Shown: positions 1 through 10,250 of the stretch, one piece after another
How the letters are laid out: each line of letters starts with the position of its first letter
Numbering within the stretch: position 1 is the first letter of the stretch
Assembly (NCBI RefSeq): GCF_003114815.1
Contig: NZ_BFAZ01000006.1
Coordinates: forward strand, 1 to 64,000
Reading direction: 5' to 3'
Length of the DNA stretch: 64,000 nucleotides
DNA from: Leptospira ellinghausenii
Lineage (GTDB): Bacteria > Spirochaetota > Leptospiria > Leptospirales > Leptospiraceae
The notes under the pieces: model-generated
What the model was told of the DNA's origin: nothing
Database searches by the model: none
The model's input: the letters and a program-made list of their open reading frames with translations, nothing else
Program-made: the position numbers and the translations under genes

Positions 1-2010
1 GGTGGTGGTTACCAAGGAAACCGTGGCGCAAGACCGATTGGCCAAAGTGGACCAGGCAGTGGTGGTAGACCTCCAGGTGATGCTCCTTTTGGTGCTCCTC
101 CAGGAGGACTTCCGGGTGCAGGTGGACCAGGCGGAGCCAAAAAGAAAGTTTTTGATAAAGAAAAAGGCGGAAGGGAAGAAAATGAAAACACTAAGTTTTT
201 CAAACAATCCTTTCGCAAACAAAAGGCCCAAGCAGCAGCTCTTGCCGCTGTACCAAAAGAAATCTCAATTTTAGAAAACATCCAAGTGGGTGAGATTGCG
301 AAAAAACTAAACCTGAAACCAGGGGAAGTGATCAGTAAACTCATGAAAATGGGGATGATGGTTACGATCAATAATGTGATCGATGCCGAAACTGCGTCCA
401 TTCTTGCTGACGATTACGGCTGTAAGGTGAAGATCGTTTCTCTTTACGACGAAACCGTCATTGAAGAAGAAAAAGACGATCCGGCAGATTACATCACTCG
501 TCCACCTGTTGTCACCATCATGGGTCACGTTGACCATGGTAAAACAAAACTCCTCGATACGATTCGGTCTTCCCGAGTGGCAGAAGGGGAATCTGGTGGG
601 ATCACACAGCACATTGGTGCCTACCAAGTAGAAACGGAACGTGGAAAAATTGCCTTCCTCGATACACCGGGTCACGAAGCTTTTACTTCGATGAGAGCAC
701 GTGGTGCCTCCGTAACCGACATTGTTGTCTTAGTGGTTGCAGCCGACGACGGGGTCATGCCTCAAACCATTGAAGCGATCAACCATGCCAAAGAAGCAGA
801 AGTTCCAATCATTGTTGCGGTCAACAAAATTGACCTACCAGCAGCAAACCCCGAAAAGGTGAGACAAGAACTTTCGAATTATGGATTACAACCAGAAGAA
901 TGGGGTGGAACAACTATCTTCTGTGATATATCAGCAAAAAGTAATATTGGAATTGATAAACTCCTTGAGATGCTCATCATCCAAGCAGAACTCCTCGATC
1001 ACAAAGCCAATCCGAAACGAAAAGCAAAAGGAACCATTGTGGAAGCAAAACTCGATCCAGGTCGTGGTGCTGTGGCAACGGTTCTCATCCAAAACGGAAC
1101 ACTCCGTGTGGGTGATGCCTTTGTTGCAGGAGTGCATGCAGGACGTGTTCGTGCGATGTATGACGACCTCGGTCGTTCCATCAAAGAAGCGGGTCCATCC
1201 TTTCCAGCTCTCGTAACCGGTCTTGATGGAGTTCCTGATGCAGGGGCTCCATTTGATGTGGTAATCGATGACAAAGAAGCACGAACCATCTCTCATAGCC
1301 GTCAAGATTATGAAAGACTCGGCCAATCGAAAAATGCGGCCACTCGTGTGACACTTGACAATATGAGTGAGATCATCAAACAAGGTGCCCTCAAAGAACT
1401 CAAAGTCATCATCAAAGCAGACGTTCGTGGATCGACAGAAGCGGTAAAAGAAGCTCTCGAAAAACTTTCGACTGCAGATGTTCGCCTCAATGTAATCCAT
1501 GCAGGAACAGGTGCGATTGTGGATTCCGACATCATCCTAGCTTCGGCATCAAATGCGATCGTGATTGGTTTCCATACACGTGCGAATCCAAAAACGGTTT
1601 CCCTTGCTGAGAAAGAAAAGGTCGAAATCAAATACTATAGCATCATCTACGATGTGGTCAATGAAGTGAAAGCGTCCATGGAAGGAATGCTCGAACCTGA
1701 AAAAGTGGAAAACATCATTGGTAAGGTCGAAATCCGCGATGTATTCAAAATCTCCAAAGTGGGGAACATTGCAGGTTGTATGGTGAAATCCGGTAAGGTG
1801 ACCAAACAAGCATACGTTCGTGTGATTTCCAGCGAAACAGGTGAGATCACTTGGGAAGGGAAAATCAAAAACCTCAAACGTATGAAAGACGATGTGGCTG
1901 ATGTTCTCACTGGATTTGAGTGTGGTATCTTACTCGATGGATTCAATGACTTCTCTGTGGGTGACGAAATCGAAGCATACGAGATTCGCGAGATTGCTCG
2001 TAAACTGTAA
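1..2010 (+). CDS. infB: Translation initiation factor IF-2 (5' partial)
   Basis: GTPase that brings initiator fMet-tRNA to the 30S subunit and promotes subunit joining. The reading frame is open from base 1, so the N-terminus lies outside the window. The visible part begins with a low-complexity Gly/Pro/Arg-rich linker (about residues 1-50), then a Lys-rich stretch and the IF2_N-like segment, then the G domain: G1 motif GHVDHGKT near fragment residue 175, G3 motif DTPGHE, G4 motif NKID. The beta-barrel domains II and C2 fill the rest to the TAA at 2010. An internal ATG-like start near 286 would remove the linker and is not the true start because the frame runs upstream without a stop. It heads an infB-rbfA-truB-rpsO-pnp block, the order known from many bacteria; the gap to rbfA is 10 bases, so co-transcription is likely. 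Confidence 0.97.
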   Translation, partial: GGGYQGNRGARPIGQSGPGSGGRPPGDAPFGAPPGGLPGAGGPGGAKKKVFDKEKGGREENENTKFFKQSFRKQKAQAAALAAVPKEISILENIQVGEIAKKLNLKPGEVISKLMKMGMMVTINNVIDAETASILADDYGCKVKIVSLYDETVIEEEKDDPADYITRPPVVTIMGHVDHGKTKLLDTIRSSRVAEGESGGITQHIGAYQVETERGKIAFLDTPGHEAFTSMRARGASVTDIVVLVVAADDGVMPQTIEAINHAKEAEVPIIVAVNKIDLPAANPEKVRQELSNYGLQPEEWGGTTIFCDISAKSNIGIDKLLEMLIIQAELLDHKANPKRKAKGTIVEAKLDPGRGAVATVLIQNGTLRVGDAFVAGVHAGRVRAMYDDLGRSIKEAGPSFPALVTGLDGVPDAGAPFDVVIDDKEARTISHSRQDYERLGQSKNAATRVTLDNMSEIIKQGALKELKVIIKADVRGSTEAVKEALEKLSTADVRLNVIHAGTGAIVDSDIILASASNAIVIGFHTRANPKTVSLAEKEKVEIKYYSIIYDVVNEVKASMEGMLEPEKVENIIGKVEIRDVFKISKVGNIAGCMVKSGKVTKQAYVRVISSETGEITWEGKIKNLKRMKDDVADVLTGFECGILLDGFNDFSVGDEIEAYEIREIARKL

Positions 2011-2020
2011 GGCGGCCTAA

Positions 2021-2494
2021 ATGAATCCCATTCGAATGAAAAAACTCGAATCGGAGATCATTCGCCTCATCTCTTCTGCGATTCTCGAAGGAAAGGTAAA
2101 AGACCCAAGGGTCTTTTTACCAAGTTTCCATCGCATTGAAATCAGCGAAGACTTACGGTATGCGAAGGTCTACTTCACCGCCCTTTGTAATAACAACGAA
2201 CGAAAAAAACTCACACAAGGACTTGTTTCTTGTGCGGGATTTTTATCCTCGCTTGTCGGAAAAAACCTCCACTTACATACGAACCCAAAGTTTAGTTTTG
2301 TCTGGGATAATAATTACATCAAAAGTTTAGAAGTGAACCGCCTCATCGATGAGTCGGCTCCGAAAACACTTTTTGAAGAACTCCATCCCGATGAAACAGA
2401 TGATGAGGAAGTAGGCACTGATGAAGAGCCGGACGATTCAGAAACGGAAACCACTGATTCGAATTCGGATTTTCCCCCAAAAGAAATCCAATAA
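2021..2494 (+). CDS. rbfA: Ribosome-binding factor A
   Basis: Late 30S assembly factor that binds near helix 1 of 16S rRNA and is needed for pre-16S processing. The 157-residue product begins MNPIRMKKLESEIIRLIS, typical of the RbfA KH-like fold (about residues 1-115, with the strand RYAKVYFTAL). The tail from about residue 120 is a highly acidic Asp/Glu/Ser/Thr extension, longer than the E. coli protein. The gene sits directly between infB and truB, the expected neighbours. The start follows a GGCGG stretch overlapping the infB stop region. Confidence 0.93.
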   Translation: MNPIRMKKLESEIIRLISSAILEGKVKDPRVFLPSFHRIEISEDLRYAKVYFTALCNNNERKKLTQGLVSCAGFLSSLVGKNLHLHTNPKFSFVWDNNYIKSLEVNRLIDESAPKTLFEELHPDETDDEEVGTDEEPDDSETETTDSNSDFPPKEIQ

Positions 2495-2525
2495 CTAGCA
2501 CCTAGAGTTTGTTTGGTGAACGCTG

Positions 2526-3455
2526 ATGGCAAAACCCTATGTATCAGGATTTTTATTTGTTTATAAACCACCAGGAATTACGAGTTCCGATTTGGTTTTA
2601 AAAACCAAACGTTTGTTAAGTCAAAAATCGGTGGGGCATACGGGAACTCTTGACCGATTTGCCGAAGGTTTACTCATTTTACCTTGCGGGGATTATACTG
2701 CTTTCTCCCAAGTATTCTTAGGAAAAGACAAAACCTATTTGGCAGAAGTGATTGTGGGTTTGCGTACCGACTCAGGTGACCCGGATGGAATGGTAGAAGT
2801 TGACGAACGTGAATCCTCTCGTAAAACATTTGAATCGCTTTTTTCCATCCACAGATTGGAAGAAGAACTACAAAACCTGACAAAACTCACAACCCAAAAA
2901 GCACCCAAAATTTCGGCTCTGAAAGTCGGGGGCAAACGCCAATCTGACCTTTTTCGAGAAGGAACGGTGGTGGAAGAAAAGGAACGGAACATCACCATCC
3001 ATTCCGTTAAAGACATCCATAAAACGGAGTTCGGGTTTTCGTTTCGAGTCCATGTCAGCTCAGGTACCTACATTCGAAAACTAGTCCTCGACCTTTCCGA
3101 CAAATGGGGGATCCCACTTTCTCTCGGCAGGCTTGTCAGGGAATCGATTGGAGAGTACGGTGTAACTGGTGCCAAAACTCTGGATACGATCACAGCGGGT
3201 GACCTAAAAGATTGGAAAGAGGTATTCCCTTTGCCCTTACGGATTGTGGACGAAACCGAAAAAAAAGCGGTGATCCACGGGGGGTATATTTGGGATAAAT
3301 TGCCGAAAGCAGACGCTCTAGGGTTTTACATCGTAGACTCGGACCAGTCGACCATCCTTGCTTGGTGTTCTTACGAAGAGAAACCGAACCACATTCCTTA
3401 CCGCTACCGAAAAGTATTTTTTGACCCTTCTGCAAAAATTATGTTTTCTAAATGA
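2526..3455 (+). CDS. truB: tRNA pseudouridine(55) synthase
   Basis: Converts U55 of the tRNA T-loop to pseudouridine. The 309-residue protein starts MAKPYVSGFLFVYKPPGITS, with the family motif KPxGxTS, and contains the catalytic-aspartate motif GHTGTLDRFAEGLL near residues 38-51. The C-terminal half carries the conserved SSGTYIRKL-like segment (VHVSSGTYIRKLV) that contacts RNA. Length matches the family (about 300). The ATG at 2526 has only a weak ribosome-binding site. It lies 31 bases after rbfA and 26 before rpsO, within the same translation-related block. Confidence 0.95.
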   Translation: MAKPYVSGFLFVYKPPGITSSDLVLKTKRLLSQKSVGHTGTLDRFAEGLLILPCGDYTAFSQVFLGKDKTYLAEVIVGLRTDSGDPDGMVEVDERESSRKTFESLFSIHRLEEELQNLTKLTTQKAPKISALKVGGKRQSDLFREGTVVEEKERNITIHSVKDIHKTEFGFSFRVHVSSGTYIRKLVLDLSDKWGIPLSLGRLVRESIGEYGVTGAKTLDTITAGDLKDWKEVFPLPLRIVDETEKKAVIHGGYIWDKLPKADALGFYIVDSDQSTILAWCSYEEKPNHIPYRYRKVFFDPSAKIMFSK

Positions 3456-3481
3456 GTCGTTCTTAAAACCTGGACACTAGT

Positions 3482-3748
3482 ATGATCACAAAAGAACAAA
3501 AACAGCAGATCATTGCTACATTCGGTAGCAAACCAAACGACACAGGTTCTGCAGAAGTACAAATCGCTCTTCTCGACTCTCGTATTAAAGACCTTACGGA
3601 ACACTTCAAAGCAAATAAGAAGGACTTCCACTCTCGCCGTGGCCTCATCGCTATGGTAAACCAGAGAAAGAGTTTGTTGGAATACCTAAAACGTTCCAAC
3701 TTAGAAAGTTATAAAAAGCTGATTGAAAAACTCGGCCTTAGGAAATAA
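3482..3748 (+). CDS. rpsO: 30S ribosomal protein S15
   Basis: Primary binding protein of the 16S rRNA central domain. The 88-residue product has normal length and the hallmark segments [33 protein letters not shown] and the C-terminal KLGLRK. It sits immediately upstream of pnp, with only five bases between stop and start. That spacing leaves no room for the intergenic hairpin known between rpsO and pnp in enterobacteria, so regulation must differ from E. coli. Confidence 0.97.
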   Translation: MITKEQKQQIIATFGSKPNDTGSAEVQIALLDSRIKDLTEHFKANKKDFHSRRGLIAMVNQRKSLLEYLKRSNLESYKKLIEKLGLRK

Positions 3749-3753
3749 TTCCT

Positions 3754-5844
3754 ATGGCTACAGAGTTCACTGGTGTTTGGGGTAGAGATTCCATTACCCT
3801 AGAGACCGGCAAGTGGGCGAAACAAGCTCACGGGTCGGTTGTATACAAAACCGGAAATTTGGTCCTGCTTGCCACTGTTTGTGCAGCGGACGAACCAAAA
3901 GAAGGACAAGATTTTTTCCCTCTCACATGCGAATACACGGAAAAAGCTTACTCAGTAGGTCGTTTCCCTGGTGGTTACTTCAAACGCGAAGCAAAACCTG
4001 CCGAACACGAAGTATTACTCTCTCGTATCATCGACAGACCTATCCGTCCGATGTTCCCAGAAGGTTACTTCTCGGAAGTCCAACTTCTTGTACAAGTATT
4101 ATCCGCAGACAAACAAGTATCAGTCCAAGGCCATGCGATTAACGCAGCTTCGGCGGCACTCTCTGTTTCTTCCATTCCCTTTGCAGGCCCGATTGCGGGT
4201 GCTCGTATCGGAAGGATTGCTGGTGAGTTTATTTTAAACCCAACCAACGAAGAAATCACAAAATCCGATTTGGATTTGGTGGTAGCAGGAACAAAAGATG
4301 CCATCGTCATGATCGAAGGGGAAGCAAGTGAAATCTCCAAAGAAGACATGATGGCAGCCCTTCGTTTTGCACAAGAACAGCTGAAAGTGGCTGTGATGAT
4401 GCAAGAAGAATTGGCTAAGAAAAATGGTACGGTTAAAAAAGAAGTCGTTTTAAAAACTCCTGACAAAGAACTCCATGCAAAAATTCGTGAGTTCGCATTC
4501 GAACGTTTAACAGCTGCAAATAAAAACGCAGACAAAGCAAAACGTAACGATGACATCAAAGCCATTAACAAAGAAACGGTTGAACATTTTAAAACCTTAC
4601 TTGCTCCAGAAGACAAATCCAAAGAAATCAAACATTTCCTTCATGAATTAGAATACGAAGTTGTTCGTGAACTCGTGTTAGGTGAAGGGATTCGTTTTGA
4701 CGGTCGTAAAACAAATGAAATCCGACAAATCTCCTGTGAGATTGATGTCCTTCCTGGTCCCCATGGTTCAGCTGTTTTCACAAGAGGGCAAACACAGTCC
4801 CTTGGGGTCATGACTCTTGGAACGACTTCGGACAACCAACGATACGAAACACTCGAAGGTTCCAAAGAAAAGAACTTTATGTTACACTATAACTTCCCTG
4901 CGTTTTCTGTGGGAGAAGTGCGACGTAACTCTGGCCCTGGAAGGCGAGAAATTGGTCATGGGAATCTAGCAGAACGTGCCATTAAAAAAGTCCTTCCATC
5001 GCAAACCGAGTTTCCGTATGTGATACGACTTGTGTCAGAAATTTTAGAATCCAATGGATCTTCCTCCATGGCATCCGTTTGTTCGGGAACACTCGCACTT
5101 ATGGCGGGTGGGGTTCCGATTTCTGGCCCTGTATCTGGAATTGCAATGGGACTTTTCAGTGATGAAAAAGGTCGTTTTGCGGTTCTATCTGACATTGCTG
5201 GGATCGAAGACCACTTTGGTGATATGGACTTCAAACTTGCGGGAACAAAAAAAGGCATCACTGCTTTCCAAATGGACCTAAAAGTGAATGGTCTTGGTCT
5301 CGAAGTGTTACAAAAGGCCATCGAACAAGCAGAAGTGGGTCGTGACCATATCCTTGGTGAGATGAACAAAGCGATATCTTCTGTAAAAGGAAACTTAAGC
5401 GAGAACGCTCCTCGTATCACCCAAAAACAAATTCCAAAAGATCGAATCGGAGAACTCATTGGCCCTGGTGGGAAAATGATCCGAGCTATCATCGAACAAT
5501 CTGGTTCGGAAATTTCAGTGGATGATTCTGGAAAGGTAACCATTGCCTCTCCAAGTGAAGAGTCCAAAGAAAAAGCCATTGCCATGATCGATGGAATCTT
5601 TGAAGAGATTGAAGTGGGTAAAATTTACGAAGGGGTCATCAAACGAATCGCTGACTTTGGTGCTTTTGTTGAAATTTTACCAGGAAAAGAAGGGCTTTGC
5701 CACATCTCTAAACTAGATGTGAAACGAGTTCAATCTGTTCGTGATATTGTTTCCGAAGGGGAAAAAATCAAAGTGAAAGTAATTTCCGTTGATAAAATGG
5801 GAAAAATTGATCTTTCGAGAAAGGATGTCCTTTTAGACAACTAA
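3754..5844 (+). CDS. pnp: Polyribonucleotide nucleotidyltransferase (PNPase)
   Basis: Phosphorolytic 3'-5' exoribonuclease of mRNA decay. At 696 residues it has family length. The order is first RNase PH-like domain (about 1-140), alpha-helical linker (about 240-310), second catalytic RNase PH domain (about 320-540, with FTRGQTQSL and [10 protein letters not shown]), KH domain (about 555-615, [11 protein letters not shown]) and S1 domain (about 620-690, [18 protein letters not shown]). The ribosome-binding site AGGAA lies inside the end of rpsO, suggesting translational coupling. A hairpin follows the stop codon. Confidence 0.97.
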   Translation: MATEFTGVWGRDSITLETGKWAKQAHGSVVYKTGNLVLLATVCAADEPKEGQDFFPLTCEYTEKAYSVGRFPGGYFKREAKPAEHEVLLSRIIDRPIRPMFPEGYFSEVQLLVQVLSADKQVSVQGHAINAASAALSVSSIPFAGPIAGARIGRIAGEFILNPTNEEITKSDLDLVVAGTKDAIVMIEGEASEISKEDMMAALRFAQEQLKVAVMMQEELAKKNGTVKKEVVLKTPDKELHAKIREFAFERLTAANKNADKAKRNDDIKAINKETVEHFKTLLAPEDKSKEIKHFLHELEYEVVRELVLGEGIRFDGRKTNEIRQISCEIDVLPGPHGSAVFTRGQTQSLGVMTLGTTSDNQRYETLEGSKEKNFMLHYNFPAFSVGEVRRNSGPGRREIGHGNLAERAIKKVLPSQTEFPYVIRLVSEILESNGSSSMASVCSGTLALMAGGVPISGPVSGIAMGLFSDEKGRFAVLSDIAGIEDHFGDMDFKLAGTKKGITAFQMDLKVNGLGLEVLQKAIEQAEVGRDHILGEMNKAISSVKGNLSENAPRITQKQIPKDRIGELIGPGGKMIRAIIEQSGSEISVDDSGKVTIASPSEESKEKAIAMIDGIFEEIEVGKIYEGVIKRIADFGAFVEILPGKEGLCHISKLDVKRVQSVRDIVSEGEKIKVKVISVDKMGKIDLSRKDVLLDN

Positions 5845-5851
5845 ACAACAG

Positions 5852-5873
5852 TCCCCAAACTTCTGTTTGGGGG
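5852..5873 (+). promoter_or_regulatory. Hairpin covering the ribosome-binding site of the M16 peptidase gene
   Basis: CCCCAAAC (5853-5860) and GTTTGGGG (5865-5872) form an 8-bp stem, extendable by a U-G pair, closed by the loop TTCT. The right arm continues into GGGGAG, the ribosome-binding site of the next gene (ATG 5885). There is no U tract, so it looks less like an intrinsic terminator than a pnp 3'-end stabiliser or a structure limiting translation of the peptidase. Function is inferred. Confidence 0.5.
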
Positions 5874-5884
5874 GAGTGAACCAA

Positions 5885-7171
5885 ATGGCACCCGTCATTG
5901 AATGCAAACGAACTGTATTGCCAAATGGTCTTACAGTTCTTTTCCAACCTATGAAACACGCATCCTCTATGGGGGTGGGTGTTTTTTTAAAACAAGGCAG
6001 TCTTGCCGAAACCAATTCCGAACATGGTTACTTTCACTTTTTAGAGCATATGCTCTTCAAAGATACTGAAACTCGCACAAGTAAAGAAATTGCTGAATCC
6101 ATTGAACGAGTGGGTGGGATTTTGAATGGATCCACAGGACGCGAATACACACAATACTATGTAGTTGCCATCAAAAACCAAGCAGAGCTTGCGTTTGAAA
6201 TTTTATCTGATATGCTCTTTCGCCCTCTCTTTCGAAAGGAAGACATCCAAACCGAGAAAGGTGTCATCATGGAAGAGATGCGTTCGTATGAAGATGCACC
6301 TGATGATTTTGTTTATGACTATTACTTTCGCAATATCTTTGGGAAGTCACCTTACGGGCGTGATATCATTGGAACTAAAAAATCCGTCACTGGAGTCACA
6401 GAAAAGTCCATTCGGACTTTTTTCGAAAAACATTATTTCCCAAAGAATATGGTGATTTCTGTTTCGGGAAATTTTACTTGGGAGAAAGTCCTTGATCTCA
6501 CAAATAAATATTTTTCTTTTGAAAATCCCAAAGGAAAAATCCCAACAGAACTCATCATTCCAGCACCTAAAAAAAATTATTCGAAACATTTGGAACGCCG
6601 TAAAATTGAGCAGTTCCATATCATGCTTGGTGTGAATGGAAAAAAAAGAGACTACCGAACTGTTACTGTTTCAGGTCTTATTTCCACCATCCTCGGTGGC
6701 GGTATGGCATCTCGGCTTTTCCAAAACATCCGTGAAAAAGAAGGGCTTTGTTATAGCATTTACAGTTTTCCCTCTTATTACAAAACTACAGGACTTTTTT
6801 CGATCTCCTCTGCTACTTCGAAAGAAAAAGCCGCACGATGTGTGGAACTGATTCTAAAAGAATTGGAAACGATCACAAAACATGGTTTTACCAAGTCGGA
6901 ACTTGCGGATGCCAAATCCAATCAAATGGGTTCGATAGCGATTGGGTATGAACTCCCTGAAAACCGAATGAATAATATTGGATTACAAGAAATATATTAC
7001 GGAACCTATTTTTCGTTAGAAGACCGAATGAAGGCAATTAAATCAGTCACCTTAGATGAAATCAATCTTGCCGCCAAAGAAATGTTTGGTTTGGACAAAG
7101 TCCATTTGTCTTGTGTGGGAGATATGACAGAAACCCAATTTGCCAAAATCCCTGTGCAGTTTGGTGGTTAG
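5885..7171 (+). CDS. M16 family zinc peptidase
   Basis: Processing-peptidase-like metalloprotease (pitrilysin/insulinase clan). From the ATG at 5885 the protein has 428 residues. The inverted zinc motif HxxEH is intact (HFLEH, about residues 51-55), followed by the third-ligand region with ERVGGILNGSTGREYTQYYV. The C-terminal half holds the second, inactive M16 domain with the R/Y pair in REKEGLCYSIYS. A TTG 18 bases upstream is in frame, but the ATG has GGGGAG at good spacing and gives the family-like start MAPVIECKRTVLPNGL. Small M16 genes beside pnp are common in Gram-positive and other bacteria. The substrate is unknown; no signal peptide is evident. Confidence 0.92.
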   Translation: MAPVIECKRTVLPNGLTVLFQPMKHASSMGVGVFLKQGSLAETNSEHGYFHFLEHMLFKDTETRTSKEIAESIERVGGILNGSTGREYTQYYVVAIKNQAELAFEILSDMLFRPLFRKEDIQTEKGVIMEEMRSYEDAPDDFVYDYYFRNIFGKSPYGRDIIGTKKSVTGVTEKSIRTFFEKHYFPKNMVISVSGNFTWEKVLDLTNKYFSFENPKGKIPTELIIPAPKKNYSKHLERRKIEQFHIMLGVNGKKRDYRTVTVSGLISTILGGGMASRLFQNIREKEGLCYSIYSFPSYYKTTGLFSISSATSKEKAARCVELILKELETITKHGFTKSELADAKSNQMGSIAIGYELPENRMNNIGLQEIYYGTYFSLEDRMKAIKSVTLDEINLAAKEMFGLDKVHLSCVGDMTETQFAKIPVQFGG

Positions 7172-7189
7172 ATTCATAAAAGGAACTCG

Positions 7190-7633
7190 ATGCAAAATCC
7201 TCTGATCCAAATCCAAATCCTACGAGAAGGGGCAGTTGTCCCTGAATACAAAACTTCTGGTTCTGCGGGCATGGACCTTTCTGCCTGTATCAAAGAAAAC
7301 CTTCTCCTTCCCAAAGGAGAAGTTGTATTTGTTCCGACTGGACTTGCCATGGCGATCCCTGAGGGGTATGAAGGCCAAATCCGTCCTCGGAGTGGGTTTT
7401 CCACAAAACAAAGAATTTTGATGCCCAATAGCCCAGGCACCATTGACTCCGATTACCGGGGAGAGATCCTCATCCCACTTCTGAATCTGAGTGGATCCGA
7501 TTTCCTTTTAGAGCCCGGGACACGTGTTGCCCAAATGGTGATCCAAGCTGTCGTGAAATTTCCGATCCAAGTGGTCACGGAACTCGGTTCTACAGAACGT
7601 GGGACGGGTGGGTTTGGGAGTACAGGAAAATAA
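7190..7633 (+). CDS. dut: Deoxyuridine 5'-triphosphate nucleotidohydrolase
   Basis: Hydrolyses dUTP to dUMP and PPi, keeping uracil out of DNA and feeding dTMP synthesis. The 147-residue protein shows all five trimeric dUTPase motifs: SAGMDLSA (I), RPRSGFS (II), GTIDSDYRGEI (III), TRVAQMV (IV) and the C-terminal P-loop-like GTGGFGSTGK (V). Length is normal. It follows the peptidase gene by 18 bases and precedes the flagellar operon, from which it is separated by 71 bases. Confidence 0.96.
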   Translation: MQNPLIQIQILREGAVVPEYKTSGSAGMDLSACIKENLLLPKGEVVFVPTGLAMAIPEGYEGQIRPRSGFSTKQRILMPNSPGTIDSDYRGEILIPLLNLSGSDFLLEPGTRVAQMVIQAVVKFPIQVVTELGSTERGTGGFGSTGK

Positions 7634-7704
7634 GACATAATCATAAAAAAAGACACTTAGCTTTTTTAAAAGGATTCCGATAGAAGCTGTAGAGGTGCCT
7701 TTTT

Positions 7705-8502
7705 ATGATGCGATCCCTTTGGACCGGTGCTACCGGGATGATTGCCCAACAATTTCATATTGATACCGTTGCCAATAACTTAGCCAACGTGAACACCACA
7801 GGTTTCAAAAAGAACCGCGTGGACTTCGAAGACTTAGTTTACCAACACCAAGTACTTGCGGGAACTCCAGCTACCTCTGTTTCCGAAATCCCAACTGGTG
7901 TGAATGTGGGTCATGGTGTGAAAGTCGCCGCCACACAGAAGTTATTCGAAATTGGTTCTTTCCAAGCTACTGGAAATAAATTAGATCTAGCTCTTACAGG
8001 GGAGATGGCATTTTTTAAAATCCAAATGCCAGATGGAACCTTTTCTTATTCCAGAGACGGATCCTTTAAAATTGATTCTAACCAACAAGTGGTGACATCA
8101 AACGGGTATTTACTCGAACCACCCATCATCCTTCCCGAAAATGCGATCTTAAATACGCTCATGGTTTCTGAAGAAGGGGAAGTCACTGTGAAAATCGGGA
8201 ATGACATTCGCCCCACTACCATCGGGCAATTGGAACTTTACCGTTTTGTAAACCCTGCAGGGCTCCAAGCAGTGGGAAAAAACTTATTCCGAGAAACCGT
8301 TGCCTCGGGGCAAGAAATTCCAGGAATGCCTTCCCAAGAAGGGTATGGAAGTGTGTTACAAGGTTTCTTAGAAATGAGTAACGTTAAAATCGTTGAAGAG
8401 ATGGTGAATATGATTGTGGCACAAAGGGCATACGAATCCAATTCCAAAACCATCCAAACCTCGGATAACATGCTTTCTACGGCGATTGGTTTAAAACGTT
8501 AA
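7705..8502 (+). CDS. flgG: Flagellar distal rod protein FlgG
   Basis: Forms the distal rod of the periplasmic flagellum. The 265-residue protein has the axial-protein N-terminus (SLWTGATGMIAQQFHIDTV, ANNLANVNTTGFKK) and the C-terminal heptad region (GFLEMSNVKIVEEMVNMI, AQRAYESNSKTIQT). Length is close to the usual 260. It opens the flgG-A-H-I-J operon: its stop TAA overlaps the flgA start as TAATG. A second, longer member of the family (flgF) lies at 17512. Confidence 0.95.
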   Translation: MMRSLWTGATGMIAQQFHIDTVANNLANVNTTGFKKNRVDFEDLVYQHQVLAGTPATSVSEIPTGVNVGHGVKVAATQKLFEIGSFQATGNKLDLALTGEMAFFKIQMPDGTFSYSRDGSFKIDSNQQVVTSNGYLLEPPIILPENAILNTLMVSEEGEVTVKIGNDIRPTTIGQLELYRFVNPAGLQAVGKNLFRETVASGQEIPGMPSQEGYGSVLQGFLEMSNVKIVEEMVNMIVAQRAYESNSKTIQTSDNMLSTAIGLKR

Positions 8503-9443
8503 TGAAAATTTGGATCTCCATCCTTCTTAGTTTGGTGTTATGTTTGCCGTTATTTGCAAACAAAGATGACAACCGACTCTATCTCAAACCAAAAACCATT
8601 GTGGGTATGGGTGAGGTACGATTGTCTGAATTTACCAACTGGAAAGGGAATTGGAATCCAATTGTGTTTCGTAATGTAAAAACACCGATCCTCCTCAGTC
8701 CTGAATCTCTCTCGGATATGATCACAACTCTTTATACCAAGGAATTTGGAGAAGGGATATCGTTCCAAGTGATGGGCAAAGAAGGGATTCTCCTTCCGAA
8801 AACTTCCAATGTATCCAAAACAGAATTAGAAGAGTCTCTCTGGAAAGCTCTCTCAGTTGCGAGCCAAAATGGTTTAGGTGAAATGGGAGAAAACTTTAGG
8901 ATCCAATCTGAAAAGGAATCCTTTCCCATCATTTCAGGAACCTCTCCCGTATGGCGTAGTCTTGGCCGTTCCCTCCATGCTGGAAAACGTTTGTTTCCTT
9001 TGGATTTTTACTTCGAAGGAAAACTGGTTCATTCGGAATCCGTTCCCTTCCTCATTGAAGAAAAGAAAAAAGCATACTTCACGACTAAAGAAATTCCTGC
9101 GAAAACGGTTTTAACAGAAAACGATGTAGAACTTCGCAGTTTTTTTTCTGCAGATTCATTCCGAGAATTCACTGAGGAAAACCCGGTGGGTAAAACGGCT
9201 CTCAATGGATTTTTGCCAGACACTGCCATTGAAAAAAAACAAGTGCGCACACTCCATACCATCGAACGTGGCCAAGAAGTGGAACTTGTTTACACGATTG
9301 GAAATCTATTATTAAAAATCAAAACAAGAGCTCTTGCTTCAGGCAATAAGGGTGAAGAAATTCCACTCCTCAATTTGGCTTCCCAAAAGACCATTCGAGC
9401 ACGTGTACAAAACGAAGGTGTATGCCTTTTGGAAGAGAGATAA
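8502..9443 (+). CDS. flgA: Flagellar P-ring assembly chaperone FlgA
   Basis: Periplasmic chaperone for FlgI polymerisation. The 313-residue product starts with a signal peptide (MKIWISILLSLVLCLPLFA). The recognisable FlgA/SAF part is C-terminal (about residues 180-310: EIPAKTVLTENDVELR, a Gly/Asn-rich loop and the end segment KTIRARVQNEGVCLLEE, resembling the typical 'i.v.g.v...g' ending). The N-terminal 150 residues are weakly conserved. It overlaps flgG by one base and is three bases from flgH. Confidence 0.85.
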   Translation: MKIWISILLSLVLCLPLFANKDDNRLYLKPKTIVGMGEVRLSEFTNWKGNWNPIVFRNVKTPILLSPESLSDMITTLYTKEFGEGISFQVMGKEGILLPKTSNVSKTELEESLWKALSVASQNGLGEMGENFRIQSEKESFPIISGTSPVWRSLGRSLHAGKRLFPLDFYFEGKLVHSESVPFLIEEKKKAYFTTKEIPAKTVLTENDVELRSFFSADSFREFTEENPVGKTALNGFLPDTAIEKKQVRTLHTIERGQEVELVYTIGNLLLKIKTRALASGNKGEEIPLLNLASQKTIRARVQNEGVCLLEER

Positions 9444-9446
9444 GAG

Positions 9447-10244
9447 ATGTTTGATTTAAAATCCAATTCCATATCTGCAAAATGGAAAACAGTCGTGAAA
9501 CTCAGTCCTTCCTTTTTTGTTTTTCGATCTCTTTGGAAACATCCTTTGACACAGTGTTTTGTTATCTTTTTTTGTTTTATGATCACATTCTACTGTGAGT
9601 ATCCAGTTTCGTTGTCTTCCCTAACATTGTCTCCTACCTTACATGCGGAATCTTTATGGAAGGACAAAGACCCGTATTCGTATCCCAAAACCATCCAACC
9701 AGGAACCGTTGTGAAAGTGGTTTTAAAAAACGGACTTCGAGTGGAATATGAATCGGAATACAAAGCCACATTTGATAATGATATCAAAACCGTACCTGAT
9801 AAAAAATTAGTCCCAGACTTACCCAATTACACAGCTAACTCGACCTATATGCGTTCAAAAGTGGGAAAATCGAAATCCCAAGGAAAGGTAGTGGGTGTTA
9901 TGGCTGTCCTTGTGACTGGGATTGATCCAGGTACTGGCAATTTAGAATTAGAAGGCAGTCGTGTGTTTAATCTTTCGGAAGAGAGAATTAACCTTCGTTT
10001 ATCAGGTACGATTTCACCAGAAGACCTAGATAAAAATCGTTTCATTGCGAGTGACCTCATCGCCAATTTGCGTGTGGAATACCAAGGTACTCTCAATCCC
10101 AAAGAACTAGGTGATCCCAATATCCAAATGAAGCGGATTACAAATCCAGACGGATCTGTGACAGAAAAAGCAGAACTTTCAGACAAAGAAAAACAAGAAA
10201 TCATCTTAAAAAACATCAAACGACTCTTAGGTGAAAGTGAGTAA
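9447..10244 (+). CDS. flgH: Flagellar L-ring protein FlgH
   Basis: Outer-membrane L-ring subunit. The 265-residue protein has a long N-terminus (about 45 residues) before a hydrophobic segment (FVIFFCFMITFYC), and a mature-looking start after LHA (ESLWKDKDPYSYP). The FlgH core contains GTVVKVVLKNG, GTGNLELEGSRVFNLSEE, RLSGTISPEDLDKNRFIASDLIANLRVEYQG. E. coli FlgH is a lipoprotein; here the only candidate lipobox cysteine (ITFYC) is well upstream of the conserved part, so lipidation is uncertain. The gene lies between flgA and flgI, consistent with the assignment. Confidence 0.88.
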   Translation: MFDLKSNSISAKWKTVVKLSPSFFVFRSLWKHPLTQCFVIFFCFMITFYCEYPVSLSSLTLSPTLHAESLWKDKDPYSYPKTIQPGTVVKVVLKNGLRVEYESEYKATFDNDIKTVPDKKLVPDLPNYTANSTYMRSKVGKSKSQGKVVGVMAVLVTGIDPGTGNLELEGSRVFNLSEERINLRLSGTISPEDLDKNRFIASDLIANLRVEYQGTLNPKELGDPNIQMKRITNPDGSVTEKAELSDKEKQEIILKNIKRLLGESE

Positions 10245-10250
10245 TCCATT

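Noticed and set aside
931..1500. 189-residue minus-strand open frame inside infB
   Set aside because: Antisense shadow of IF-2; rich in Phe, Cys and His as expected from a reversed frame.
4065..4631. 188-residue minus-strand open frame inside pnp
   Set aside because: Antisense to a conserved PNPase region, no ribosome-binding site and no recognisable motif.
4956..5585. 209-residue minus-strand open frame inside pnp
   Set aside because: Antisense shadow of the catalytic and KH domains.
7657..7684. FliA-type (sigma-28) promoter before flgG, TTAGCTTT and TCCGATAG
   Set aside because: The -10-like part is good, but the -35 matches only five of eight positions; not strong enough to list.
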